Notes under the pieces: model-generated
The model's database searches: none
What the model was told of the DNA's origin: nothing
The model's input: only the letters and a program-made list of their open reading frames with translations
Translations under genes and position numbers: made by a program
NCBI GenBank assembly: GCA_024222455.1
Contig: JAAEPD010000307.1
Span: forward strand, 1 to 43,483
Direction of reading: 5' to 3'
DNA from: Aureispira sp.
GTDB taxonomy: Bacteria; Bacteroidota; Bacteroidia; Chitinophagales; Saprospiraceae
DNA length: 43,483 nt
Shown: piece after piece, positions 23,939 to 32,938 of the stretch
How the letters are laid out: the number at the start of each line of letters is the position of its first letter
How positions within the stretch are numbered: the first letter of the stretch is position 1

Positions 23939-24742
23939 ATGATTGATAAAGTAGTATATATTGGAGGAGTGGCAAGAAGTGGTACAAGTTGGATTGGCCA
24001 AATATTTAATAGCTGTCCTAATGTTAAGTTCCGATTTCAGCCTCTATTTGCCTATGAATTTAGAGATACTATTACAGAGGATTCTAGTGCAGAAGAGTAT
24101 CAGAAGTTTTATGTAGACTTAGCTGCTGCAGATACTGACTTTCTTACTCAAAAGGATAAAGTAGAGAAAGGCGTTTATCCAGATTTTGATAAATCAAATG
24201 AGAATATTTTAGCTTTCAAAGAAAACAGATTTCAGTCTTTTATAGAGCCAATGCTCCGGAAGTCTGAAAATTTGAATTTTGTAGGCATTATTAGAAATCC
24301 TAGCGCAACATTATACTCTTGGTCTAGAAACGAGAAGGAGTTTCCTCCTGGTTCTGAATTAATGAAAGAATGGAGGTTTGCTAACTGTAAAAATAACGGC
24401 AACGAGGATTATTTTGGTTATTATAAATGGAAAGAAGTAGCCAATTTGTATTTGGATCTTAAAGAAAAGTATCCATCTAGAGTAGCAATTATACATTATG
24501 ATAAGTTTTTGGAAAATACTGTAGAAGGGGTAAAAGCATTATTTACTCAGATGGGAATTCCAATGACCGAACAGACTTTGAACTTTTTGGATAAATCTCA
24601 AAAAGGCAAGGATGATAATTATTACTCTGTTTATAAAGGAAATACAAAACGTGATAAATGGAAAACTGCTTTTCCAGAATATATAACTCAAGAGATAAAT
24701 GCTGATCTTAAGGGGACAAGACTAGAAGAATTTTTATATTAG
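23939..24742 (+). CDS. PAPS-dependent sulfotransferase family protein
   Basis: The 267-residue protein begins with I-G-G-V-A-R-S-G-T-S-W-I-G-Q-I-F (residues 8-23), the 5'-phosphosulfate-binding loop of PAPS sulfotransferases. The 3'-phosphate motif follows as G-I-I-R-N-P-S-A-T-L-Y-S-W near 115-127, with the family's R and S residues. No membrane anchor is seen, so it should act in the cytoplasm on a glycan or lipid-linked precursor. It is 2 bases downstream of the methyltransferase and 3 bases upstream of a GT2 enzyme. A sulfated surface glycan is the simplest reading. The supply of PAPS (cysND/cysC) is not encoded in the window. Confidence 0.87.
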   Translation: MIDKVVYIGGVARSGTSWIGQIFNSCPNVKFRFQPLFAYEFRDTITEDSSAEEYQKFYVDLAAADTDFLTQKDKVEKGVYPDFDKSNENILAFKENRFQSFIEPMLRKSENLNFVGIIRNPSATLYSWSRNEKEFPPGSELMKEWRFANCKNNGNEDYFGYYKWKEVANLYLDLKEKYPSRVAIIHYDKFLENTVEGVKALFTQMGIPMTEQTLNFLDKSQKGKDDNYYSVYKGNTKRDKWKTAFPEYITQEINADLKGTRLEEFLY

Positions 24743-24745
24743 AGG

Positions 24746-25777
24746 ATGGAGGACAATACATTGGAAATAAAAAGGAAGGTTGAGGAGTATCAATTGAATT
24801 CTTCACCAACTCCTTTAGTGTCGATTGTAACAGTGACATATAAGCAAGAAAGGTATATCCGAGAATGCTTAGATAGCTTATTGGCACAAGAAACCAATTT
24901 TGATTTTGAAATACTGTTAGGAGAAGATAATTCGCCTGATAGTACCCGCCAAATCTGTATGGAATATGCAGAAAAATACCCTGATAAGATAAGATTGTTT
25001 TTGCACCATCGAGAAAATGTTATTTCTATAGATGGGGTGCCAACAGGGCGATTCAATTTTATATATAATCTAACTCAAGCTAGAGGCAAATATATTGCTG
25101 TCTGTGAAGGCGATGATTATTGGACAGACCCTCTAAAACTTCAAAAGCAGGTTGACTTTTTAGAATCTCATCCAAAGTATACTATTTGTGTACACAATTC
25201 TAATGTTGTAGACAAAGAGGGTAAGCGAATAGACGATTTTTCTAACAGACCTAAACGTTTAGAGGAAGATGCTCTAGAGTCTCATCAAATCCCTACAGAA
25301 AAAGTACTGCTAAACAATATTGCGCTTTTCCATACTTCTTCTTACTTTTTTAGACGAACATTAGATCATCAACACAAGCTAATAAGAGGAACTCATATAA
25401 AAAGTGGTGATTTTGTATTGCTTTATGGGTTGCTTAATAAGGGGAAATGTTACTATATGAGTGATACTTGTTCAAGCTACAGAATGCATGGAGCAGGAGT
25501 GACTTCAGCTTATAGAAACAAAGCAATTGCAGAAACCTACAGGAGTTATATTGCGCTATACGAGTTGTATCTAAACGAATTTCCAACTAAATATAGAAGC
25601 ATATTTGAATATAAAATAGCATATTACCAATATCTTATTGCCGAAAATAATTATTCCAAAATACTGAATAAGTGGTATAGTCGTTTTACCTTAACATACT
25701 TTCGAGTACGTAAGGCTAAATCGAAATGGAAAGGATTGCAAGAAAAGGTTAAAAATCAATTTGGATGTGTGGAATAG
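24746..25777 (+). CDS. GT2 family glycosyltransferase
   Basis: The 343-residue protein has a GT-A domain in residues about 22-235. It starts V-S-I-V-T-V-T-Y-K-Q and has the metal-binding motif E-G-D-D at 121-124 in C-E-G-D-D-Y-W-T-D-P, as is common in polysaccharide-locus GT2 enzymes. The rest is a helical C-terminal extension with many tyrosine and arginine residues, perhaps a membrane-associating tail. It transfers an unidentified sugar from a nucleotide donor. The start ATG at 24746 is 3 bases after the sulfotransferase stop; the last 13 bases overlap the asnB gene. Confidence 0.9.
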   Translation: MEDNTLEIKRKVEEYQLNSSPTPLVSIVTVTYKQERYIRECLDSLLAQETNFDFEILLGEDNSPDSTRQICMEYAEKYPDKIRLFLHHRENVISIDGVPTGRFNFIYNLTQARGKYIAVCEGDDYWTDPLKLQKQVDFLESHPKYTICVHNSNVVDKEGKRIDDFSNRPKRLEEDALESHQIPTEKVLLNNIALFHTSSYFFRRTLDHQHKLIRGTHIKSGDFVLLYGLLNKGKCYYMSDTCSSYRMHGAGVTSAYRNKAIAETYRSYIALYELYLNEFPTKYRSIFEYKIAYYQYLIAENNYSKILNKWYSRFTLTYFRVRKAKSKWKGLQEKVKNQFGCVE

Positions 25778-27633
25778 GAGGTGTATTTAATATAAAACAG
25801 ACAGAGAAGAATAAGATTTTAACAATCTTTCAGGATTGTCTCAAGGAGCGAGGCCCCGATGCAAATGATTATTGGGCTAATGAAAATCAATTCTTGTTTC
25901 ATGGGAGGCTAAGTATCATTGACCTAAGTGATGCAGGCAAACAGCCTATGCTTACCGAACATACTGTTCTTTCGTTCAATGGCGAAATCTATAATTTCAA
26001 ACCCCTTCGTGCCGAATTAGAACAAACAGGCTATGTTTTTAAGACAGGAACAGACAGTGAAGTTCTGTTGTATGGGTATGAACATTGGGGGATAGATCAA
26101 TTATTGTCCAAGATAGAAGGCATGTTTGCAATGGCCATTTATGATAAAAAAAATCAAAAGGCCTACCTCATCAGAGATCATTTTGGTAAAAAGCCATTGT
26201 ACTATTACAAAAGTAAAAAAGGCGAGATTGTATTTAGCTCAGATATACGAGCTATTCATCGACTATATAAACCAGAGTTAGCTGTCAATCAGCAGGCTTT
26301 AGATTATTATTTTGTAGAAATATCGGTACCACAACCGCATACTATATGGAAAGGGGTACAACAAGTAGAACCCGCTCATTATCTAACTATAGATTTAGAG
26401 AAACAAACCATTCAAGAAAAGGAATATTGGTCCATTGCTGACTCCTACTTTAAGCAACCTGCTTTCAAAGGAGGTACAAAAGAGGCTTTGGAACAAACAG
26501 AAGAGTTGTTGACCCAAGCTATACTCAAAAGAACAGTGGCAGATGTTCCCTTAGGATGTTTTTTGAGCGGAGGTGTTGACTCTGGACTAGTTGTAGCTAT
26601 GTTGGCATCTAATAGTTCAGAGCAGGTGAGTACCTATACCATCGGTTTTGATTATGGAGAGTTTAATGAATTGGACGATGCTAAATTAATAGCTGATCGT
26701 TACAACACCAATCATCATGAAATTAGGCTTAAACCTAATGTGATGGATGTATTACCAGATTTAATAGACTACTATGGAGAACCCTTTGCAGACTCTAGCA
26801 TGATTCCAACCTACTATGTATGCAAAGCTATCCGAAATGATGTAACTGTAGCGCTTTCTGGCGATGGAGGAGATGAAGGATTTGGAGGTTATTATAACTA
26901 TACCAAAGCAAATAAATGGGCTGATTATTTTGCAACAGGCAATCAGGCTTGGAAGAGAAAATTATATGTCCCTATTTCTAAGTTGTTGTCTAGGTTTTCT
27001 TCTAAATTCCGAAACTATGGTATGTATACCAATGAAGAGATTGGTAGTGGCTTGAATTTGATCAATAGACACATGTTATTTCCTATTGATAACCTTGGTA
27101 AGTTGGGACGCAATGCTGATTTTGTGAAACAATATTTGAATGATAGGTTAGCCCCTTTTGCAAATACGAATCGAGTAGATCAGGTAATGTTAGCATCCCT
27201 GAAAACTCGTTTGCTCAATGACTATCTAGTAAAAGTAGATAGAGCTTCTATGAAAAACTCCTTGGAAGTACGATCTCCATTTTTGGATAAGACATTGATT
27301 GAGTTTGCCATGAAAATTCCTAGGGAACTAAAGTTTCAGGGAGGAGAGAGTAAATTCTTGCTTAAGAAGCTAGGCGAAAAATATATGTATTCAGATATTT
27401 TTACAAAGAAAAAACGAGGATTTGCTATTCCGATCAATATTTGGTTTAAGAAAGAGCTTAAGCAGTTCACGGAAGAGCGTATTTTTGATAGAACATTTCT
27501 AGAAAACTACAATTTGAATAGAGATTATATCCAGAAGATATTTCAAGATCATATAAGCGATAAAGGAGATTATCGCCATCAGATATGGAGTTTATTGTGT
27601 TTGTCTATATGGTCAAAAAAATTTGATGTTTAA
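25765..27633 (+). CDS. asnB: AsnB-like glutamine-dependent amidotransferase (asparagine synthase family)
   Basis: The 622-residue protein starts M-C-G-I-G-G, so removal of Met exposes the nucleophilic C2 of a class II glutaminase domain. R-L-S-I-I-D-L near 48-54 and F-N-G-E-I-Y-N near 71-77 complete that site. The synthetase half has the ATP-binding P-loop S-G-G-V-D-S at 268-273 and S-G-D-G-G-D-E-G-F-G-G-Y further on. All key residues look intact. Asparagine synthase relatives are frequent in O-antigen loci, where WbpS-type members are thought to amidate uronic acids. The di-amino uronate genes in this locus make that plausible, but a housekeeping asparagine synthase cannot be excluded. It overlaps its neighbours by 13 and 1 bases, which supports the glycan role. 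Confidence 0.92.
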   Translation: MCGIGGVFNIKQTEKNKILTIFQDCLKERGPDANDYWANENQFLFHGRLSIIDLSDAGKQPMLTEHTVLSFNGEIYNFKPLRAELEQTGYVFKTGTDSEVLLYGYEHWGIDQLLSKIEGMFAMAIYDKKNQKAYLIRDHFGKKPLYYYKSKKGEIVFSSDIRAIHRLYKPELAVNQQALDYYFVEISVPQPHTIWKGVQQVEPAHYLTIDLEKQTIQEKEYWSIADSYFKQPAFKGGTKEALEQTEELLTQAILKRTVADVPLGCFLSGGVDSGLVVAMLASNSSEQVSTYTIGFDYGEFNELDDAKLIADRYNTNHHEIRLKPNVMDVLPDLIDYYGEPFADSSMIPTYYVCKAIRNDVTVALSGDGGDEGFGGYYNYTKANKWADYFATGNQAWKRKLYVPISKLLSRFSSKFRNYGMYTNEEIGSGLNLINRHMLFPIDNLGKLGRNADFVKQYLNDRLAPFANTNRVDQVMLASLKTRLLNDYLVKVDRASMKNSLEVRSPFLDKTLIEFAMKIPRELKFQGGESKFLLKKLGEKYMYSDIFTKKKRGFAIPINIWFKKELKQFTEERIFDRTFLENYNLNRDYIQKIFQDHISDKGDYRHQIWSLLCLSIWSKKFDV

Positions 27634-28781
27634 TGAGAAAAGAAATAACAGTCGCCTTTTTTGGTGAAACAATATATCCTGCACCTAATATTAGATGGAT
27701 TAACTATATATCCTCTCTACCTAATATAAAAGCTATTGTTTTTACTCCAGACGATGATTCTTCACATATATCTGATAAAGTAACTGTATATAAACTTTTT
27801 GGACTATACCCTGTTTTTCGTTTGTCTAAACGAAAAGAGCTTACCGCAAAATTTGAAGCTATCTTAAAAAAACATAAAGTAGATGTACTGCATTTTCTTT
27901 GGGGAGTAGATTTACCTATGTGGATTAATTCATTGGATTATCCTAGCATGATTACCACTAGAGGTTCGGATATGTTGAGGATGTTGCCTAGGCGATTAGC
28001 CATGAAATTTTCTTTCTCTAAAGGATGGTTAGGCAATTACTTAATGTTAAGATTGCATAGAAAGGCTTATCTAAAAGCAAAGGCAATTACATCCACTTCT
28101 ATTAAGCAGCAAAACAAAGTCAAAGAATTGGTTCCCAATGTGAAAGCTGAGGCTTTACATTTAATTAGAAGCGGTGTGCTAATCCATGAGTTTATGCATG
28201 AAACGCTACCTAAAATGGATAAGGAGAATCTAGTTGTTTTTTCTCCTAGAACAATGAAGCCACTCTACAACCAGGATATAATACTAAACGCATTTAATAC
28301 GCTCTTAAAAGATTATCCGAATGCTACATTAAGAATGATTAATAATCATCCTAATTCTGACTATGGAAAGCAGCTAAAAGACCAAGTGGCAAAACTTGGA
28401 ATAGATAAAAATGTGGTTTTATTACCTAGCCAGTCAACGGAAGGAATGCATCAAGAATATGTCAAGTCTGATGTAGTAGTAATGATTCCTACTACTGATG
28501 GTACACCAGTATCAGCTCTAGAAGGCATGCTAGCCTTGAGGCCGGTTATTGTGGGAGATTATGATTATGATAAAGACTTATTTGGAGATGATTTTGTGTG
28601 GGCATTGCCCGATATTAGTGAGAGTGCTTTGGTGAAAATGCTTAAAAACATTATAACAACACCTTCTGAACAACTAACAGAAAAGATATCTAAGGCACAG
28701 AAAAATGCTATAAACCTTACAGATCGGAAAAAGGAAATGGAGAGGATTGTATCATTATATTACACAATAATGGAAGAATGA
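27633..28781 (+). CDS. GT4-type glycosyltransferase
   Basis: The 382-residue protein has a GT-B fold. An N-terminal half carries I-T-T-R-G-S-D-M and L-I-R-S-G-V-L near 107-114 and 184-190, typical of GT4. The C-terminal donor domain has V-V-F-S-P-R near 205, a long Rossmann-like part, and T-P-V-S-A-L-E-G-M-L-A-L-R-P-V-I, where the E-x(7)-E-like motif region lies. The second glutamate is not obvious, so the motif is degenerate. No membrane segment is present. It begins on the last base of the asnB stop and overlaps the next gene by 4 bases. Donor and acceptor are unknown. Confidence 0.87.
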   Translation: MRKEITVAFFGETIYPAPNIRWINYISSLPNIKAIVFTPDDDSSHISDKVTVYKLFGLYPVFRLSKRKELTAKFEAILKKHKVDVLHFLWGVDLPMWINSLDYPSMITTRGSDMLRMLPRRLAMKFSFSKGWLGNYLMLRLHRKAYLKAKAITSTSIKQQNKVKELVPNVKAEALHLIRSGVLIHEFMHETLPKMDKENLVVFSPRTMKPLYNQDIILNAFNTLLKDYPNATLRMINNHPNSDYGKQLKDQVAKLGIDKNVVLLPSQSTEGMHQEYVKSDVVVMIPTTDGTPVSALEGMLALRPVIVGDYDYDKDLFGDDFVWALPDISESALVKMLKNIITTPSEQLTEKISKAQKNAINLTDRKKEMERIVSLYYTIMEE

Positions 28782-29848
28782 TGAATGAACAACAACACAA
28801 ATTAGTCACCATCGTTATTCCTGCCTTTAACAGAGCTGACCTTATCCCAGACACACTAGATTCTATATTAGCCCAAGAGCACAGCAACTGGGAGTGCATT
28901 TTGGTTGATGATGGTTCTACTGACGATACTCCACAGGTCATTCAATCTTATGTAGATAAAGATGCTCGGTTTCAATTGCATATTAGAGCTAGAGGCCCCA
29001 AAGGTGCTCCAACTTGCCGAAATATCGGTATAGAAAAAGCATCAGGAGAGTTTATCATGTTTTTGGACAGTGATGATCTATTGATCCCAACAACTTTGAG
29101 TGGTCGATTGGCTAAAATATACAAAGAGCCCAAAGCTGATTTTGTGGTCTATCCTATGGGACAATTCAAGAATAAGATTGGAGATGATAAGGTAGTTTGG
29201 AACCTCTTACACACCAATGAAGGACTCAGTGATTTTGATCGGTTCTTGCGAAAAGATGTAGTTTGGTCTGTATCTGGAGGCTTTTTTAGAGCTTCTTTTA
29301 TAAAAGAGCACACCAAAGGATTTACAGAAGGGGTTTTTGCTTGGCAAGACTGGGAATTCAACCTAAGATCTATTTTCCATGCAGAACACTACGTCAAAGC
29401 AACTAATGAAGACCTTGACAACTACCTAAGAAATCAAGGGCAAGTTTCCATATCTAAGCCTAATGACAACCCGCAACGGACTGCTGAAAAGATATTGAAT
29501 AGAATCGATATTATCCAAAAGATATTTAAGCATGTTCAACCCTCTATTAAAAATAAAAGACAAGAGCTCTATATACTTACACAGTTTTATTGGTCGCTTT
29601 TTGATTTGAATAATATAGAAGGATATGAATCAACAATTCATAAAATAAAAGACCTTCAAATTGAGTTTAAGTTTTTGAAAAAGAGAGATATTCAATTTTG
29701 GGATTTTTATTTATCCTTAGAATGCTCTAAAAAAAGATTAGCACATATCTTTAAGTATAGAATATTAGATTTGCTAATCATCCCAATCTTTTATAAGCAC
29801 AATGTAGGTAGAAGACCACGTTATCTTTTTAAAGAAAAAGTGGGATAA
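28778..29848 (+). CDS. GT2 family glycosyltransferase
   Basis: The 356-residue protein has an N-terminal GT-A domain beginning V-T-I-V-I-P-A-F-N-R at about residue 10. The nucleotide-binding V-D-D-G-S-T-D-D is at 43-50, and the metal-binding D-S-D-D at 97-100. A typical W-Q-D-W-E-F acceptor-site-like segment follows near residue 190. The C-terminal 130 residues are helical and basic. It starts inside the stop of the previous gene (ATGA) and is the last member of the uninterrupted run that began at 17377. A 177-base gap with a candidate promoter follows. Confidence 0.9.
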   Translation: MMNEQQHKLVTIVIPAFNRADLIPDTLDSILAQEHSNWECILVDDGSTDDTPQVIQSYVDKDARFQLHIRARGPKGAPTCRNIGIEKASGEFIMFLDSDDLLIPTTLSGRLAKIYKEPKADFVVYPMGQFKNKIGDDKVVWNLLHTNEGLSDFDRFLRKDVVWSVSGGFFRASFIKEHTKGFTEGVFAWQDWEFNLRSIFHAEHYVKATNEDLDNYLRNQGQVSISKPNDNPQRTAEKILNRIDIIQKIFKHVQPSIKNKRQELYILTQFYWSLFDLNNIEGYESTIHKIKDLQIEFKFLKKRDIQFWDFYLSLECSKKRLAHIFKYRILDLLIIPIFYKHNVGRRPRYLFKEKVG

Positions 29849-29962
29849 GTAATGGAAAAAGAATAAGTTGTTTATTTAGGAGTAGTTATTTTTTTCTTCA
29901 TTACTAAACTATTCAACTACATAAAAAATATTGAGATAGGGATAGAAGCCTATTTTTTAGAT

Positions 29963-29970
29963 TATATTTG
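29963..29970 (+). promoter_or_regulatory. Candidate internal -7 box in the polysaccharide locus
   Basis: TATATTTG matches TAnnTTTG in the 177-base gap (29849-30025). A TTG at 29931-29933 is too far away (29 bases), so the -33 box is poor. Initiation near 29978 would give a leader of about 48 bases for the next gene. Confidence 0.4.
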
Positions 29971-30025
29971 GACTGGATTAAATAACTTTTGTATCTAGAT
30001 TTTGCACAACTATTAATTCGATTAA

Positions 30026-30823
30026 ATGCAACAAGGCTATATTTATGTAGCTACAGGCGAAAAATACATTAAAGAGGCTGAGCAATCTGCCCAAACCCTC
30101 AAAAAAGTATCGCCTCAAGCACATGTTACGCTAATCACCAACGAACCCTATACCTCCACTATTTTTGATGGGGTAAAGGTTGTAAGCTATACAAATGACG
30201 AGCCTGAAAATTGGAAAAAAGGATTGGTATTTAAAGTCATTGGATTCTTAGCTTCTCCTTATGAGAAGACGGTATTTATTGATTCAGATACTTATATTTG
30301 TGAGGATACTAGCGATCTACTTGGGATGTTAGATTATTTTGATTTGTTGATCTGCCATGACTATTATGATAAGGCAGAAGTAAGTCATGAAGGCCAAACA
30401 GTAAAAGGCTATTATCCATATAATACAGGAGTAGTAACTTATAGGAAAAGTGAAGCTATTTTAGCTTTTCTAGAATTGTGGAAAAAACTATATTTAGACG
30501 AGTTAGATACTTTTTGGAGTGATCAGCCAGCTTTCATGAAAGCCTTAATGTTGAGCAGCGTTCGGATACATGTCTTATCTTCAGTCTACAACTTTAGGTT
30601 TTTGAATAATGTAGCTTTTCCTGAAAACGAAAAAGTCAAAATTATTCATGGTCGTTGTTCTATGGATGAGTTCAAGAAAATTGAAACTACTATAAATCAA
30701 GATACTGCTCAACGTGTTTGGGTAGCTAATAGAAGAAAATGTTATACTTGGGAAGAAAAAAATTGGTGGATCAAAACCGCTAAATCTATTTATGCGTTTC
30801 TTCGGAAGATTTTAGGACGTTAG
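30026..30823 (+). CDS. GT-A glycosyltransferase (GT8/GT77-like)
   Basis: The 265-residue protein is a nucleotide-sugar transferase of the GT-A superfamily, unlike the GT2 enzymes nearby. Evidence is K-T-V-F-I-D-S-D-T-Y with the D-x-D at D86-D88, then Y-N-T-G-V-V-T-Y-R near 132, W-S-D-Q-P-A-F near 172, and I-I-H-G-R near 210. These are the ordered landmarks of GT8-type and related enzymes. No signal peptide or membrane segment is present. A region rich in aromatic and basic residues near the C-terminus may contact the membrane or acceptor. Spacers of 177 and 114 bases flank it, so it may form its own transcription unit. Confidence 0.85.
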   Translation: MQQGYIYVATGEKYIKEAEQSAQTLKKVSPQAHVTLITNEPYTSTIFDGVKVVSYTNDEPENWKKGLVFKVIGFLASPYEKTVFIDSDTYICEDTSDLLGMLDYFDLLICHDYYDKAEVSHEGQTVKGYYPYNTGVVTYRKSEAILAFLELWKKLYLDELDTFWSDQPAFMKALMLSSVRIHVLSSVYNFRFLNNVAFPENEKVKIIHGRCSMDEFKKIETTINQDTAQRVWVANRRKCYTWEEKNWWIKTAKSIYAFLRKILGR

Positions 30824-30937
30824 TTTATGAAGTTTTTCTAATTTATTAGAAAAGTGTACTGCTATTATTAGTTTAACAAAGTTAAAAATACATGAACTAC
30901 TAATAGAATAAAAATAAAATACAAAATATTAAATATA

Positions 30938-31732
30938 ATGAAAACAGTAATTTTTGCAGGAGGTTTAGGTACTCGTATTTCGGAAGAGTCACATTTGCGA
31001 CCTAAACCAATGATAGAGATAGCAGGTAAACCAATCCTTTGGCATATCATGAAAATATACCAAGCACATGGATTTAACGAATTCATTATCTGTTTGGGCT
31101 ATAAAGGGTATATGATAAAAGAGTATTTTATCAACTACTTTTTCCACAATTCAGATATTACTGTCGATTTGAGCAAAAATGAAGTCCAAGTACACCAAAC
31201 GAATTCAGAAGATTTCAAGGTGACACTAGTTGATACAGGTTTGCATACCATGACAGCAGGTCGTTTGCAAAAGGTAAAAGAATACCTAAAAGACGATGAA
31301 AGCTTTATGCTGACTTATGGTGATGGAGTTTCTGATATAAATATCAAAGAGTTAGTTGATTATCATAAATCACATGGCAAAACTTGTACAGTATCTACTG
31401 TGCAGCCAGCAGGCAAATTTGGGGTTTTAGAGTCCGAAGAAGGTGGCTTTGTTAAGCACTTTGTTGAGAAGCCTAAAGGCAGTGGAACTTGGATTAATGG
31501 AGGTTTCTTTGTTTTGAACACTAATGTGTTTGACTATTTTGAAGGCAAAGATATGACTCCAATTATGTGGGAAGAAGATCCTATGCGCAGTTTGGTTGCT
31601 GATGGTGAAATGATGTCTTATCAGCATAGAGGATTTTGGAAGTGTATGGATATCCTTAGAGATAAACGTGATCTAGAGCGTATGTGGGATAGTGGAAATC
31701 CTGCTTGGAAAATTTGGAAAAAATTTATTTAG
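30938..31732 (+). CDS. rfbF: Glucose-1-phosphate cytidylyltransferase
   Basis: The enzyme makes CDP-glucose from CTP and glucose-1-phosphate, the first step toward CDP-linked deoxysugars. The 264-residue length fits RfbF/DdhA. G-G-L-G-T-R at 8-13 and R-P-K-P-M at 21-25 are the nucleotidyltransferase signature. W-H-I-M-K and G-Y-K-G-Y near 35-56 are typical for the cytidylyl subgroup rather than RmlA or GalU. E-K-P-K-G-S-G-T-W-I-N-G-G-F-F-V lies downstream as expected. The next gene is the matching 4,6-dehydratase, which supports the CDP assignment. The preceding 114-base spacer is very AT-rich, without a clear promoter box. Confidence 0.96.
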   Translation: MKTVIFAGGLGTRISEESHLRPKPMIEIAGKPILWHIMKIYQAHGFNEFIICLGYKGYMIKEYFINYFFHNSDITVDLSKNEVQVHQTNSEDFKVTLVDTGLHTMTAGRLQKVKEYLKDDESFMLTYGDGVSDINIKELVDYHKSHGKTCTVSTVQPAGKFGVLESEEGGFVKHFVEKPKGSGTWINGGFFVLNTNVFDYFEGKDMTPIMWEEDPMRSLVADGEMMSYQHRGFWKCMDILRDKRDLERMWDSGNPAWKIWKKFI

Positions 31733-31736
31733 ATAA

Positions 31737-31818
31737 TAGTTAATTAAGTAATAGCTAATAGTTAGGTATAGATGCAGTTAAAACTATTAGTTTTTAGTTC
31801 TTAGTTATTAGTTAATTA
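31737..31818 (+). repeat. AT-rich spacer with short direct and inverted repeats
   Basis: TAGTTAATTA occurs as direct repeats at 31737-31746 and 31809-31818. CTAATAGTT (31755-31763) pairs with AACTATTAG (31782-31790), and T5 follows. The spacer between rfbF and rfbG is otherwise made of variants of TTAGTTATTAG. It may act as a weak terminator or be a repeat-expansion scar. Confidence 0.6.
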
Positions 31819-31824
31819 TTTAGG

Positions 31825-32898
31825 GTGAAAACATTAGAAGAGTATTATAAAGGCAAAAAAGTATTCCTAACAGGACATACAGGGTTTAAGGGAACATGGA
31901 TGTTGGTCTTACTTCAAAAGTTAGGCGCTACAGTCAAAGGCTTTGCTTTAGACCCCGAACAGCTCTCGCTCTACAATGATGTAAAAGGAGATAATCTCTG
32001 TGATTCTGTCATTGCCGATATTCGAGAACAAGACAAGGTGAAAGCTGCTATCAAGAGCTTTCAACCTGATATTGTCTTTCACATGGCTGCTCAACCTTTA
32101 GTGCTAGATTCTTACAAAGAGCCTGTCTATACTTTTGCTGTCAATGCAATGGGAACAGCTAACTTGCTAGAGGCTGTCAAGGAAGTAGAGGGCAAATGTG
32201 CGATGGTCAATATTACTACAGATAAAGTTTACGAAAATAAAGAGTGGTATTATCCATATAGAGAAAATGACCACCTAGGAGGTTATGATCCATATAGCGC
32301 TAGTAAGGCTTGTGCAGAGATTGTAACAGCCTCTTATCGTTCTAGCTTTTTTAATCCTAATGATTACGAAACGCACCAAAAATCAATAGCTACTGTACGT
32401 GCCGGTAATGTGATTGGGGGTGGCGATTGGGCCGCTAATAGAATTATACCAGATATAGTAAAAGCGGTAACTAACCACGAAACAGTAATGCTCCGCAGCC
32501 CTAATGCCGTACGCCCTTGGCAGCATGTATTGGAGGCTTTATATGGCTATTTATTATTGGGAATTAGATTAGATAAGGAACCTCAAAAATTTGCAACGGC
32601 ATTCAATTTTGGGCCTTTATATGATGAAGCTGTTACGGTAGAAGATTTGGTCAAAACGGCTATTGATGTTTGGCAGCGTGGAAAGTATGAAGTGCTAAAA
32701 CAACATAATCATCCACATGAGGCTAAACTACTTCGCTTAGATTGTTCTAAAGCTGTTAATATGCTAGAATGGACACCTCGTTGGAATGCACGAAAAGCGA
32801 TCCGACAAACTATAGAATGGTACAAAAAAGTAGTGCAAGACAACAAAAATCCATTGGCAACCACTCAAGAGCAAATCGATGCTTACTTAAACGCATAA
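31825..32898 (+). CDS. rfbG: CDP-glucose 4,6-dehydratase
   Basis: The enzyme converts CDP-glucose to CDP-4-keto-6-deoxyglucose. The 357-residue protein starts at GTG, 92 bases after rfbF, and is an extended SDR with the NAD-binding loop T-G-H-T-G-F-K-G at 16-23. T131-T132-D-K and the catalytic Y157-x-x-x-K161 (in Y-D-P-Y-S-A-S-K) are in place. H-M-A-A-Q-P-L-V near 86-93, R-A-G-N-V-I-G-G-G-D-W-A and R-P-W-Q-H-V-L-E downstream are signatures of RfbG rather than of dTDP-glucose dehydratase RmlB. The GTG start is the only suitable one close to the conserved N-terminus. It feeds the next two genes. Confidence 0.96.
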   Translation: MKTLEEYYKGKKVFLTGHTGFKGTWMLVLLQKLGATVKGFALDPEQLSLYNDVKGDNLCDSVIADIREQDKVKAAIKSFQPDIVFHMAAQPLVLDSYKEPVYTFAVNAMGTANLLEAVKEVEGKCAMVNITTDKVYENKEWYYPYRENDHLGGYDPYSASKACAEIVTASYRSSFFNPNDYETHQKSIATVRAGNVIGGGDWAANRIIPDIVKAVTNHETVMLRSPNAVRPWQHVLEALYGYLLLGIRLDKEPQKFATAFNFGPLYDEAVTVEDLVKTAIDVWQRGKYEVLKQHNHPHEAKLLRLDCSKAVNMLEWTPRWNARKAIRQTIEWYKKVVQDNKNPLATTQEQIDAYLNA

Positions 32899-32938
32899 AA
32901 TCCTAACCCCTTACGAACGATTAAATTAAGAGCCATAT

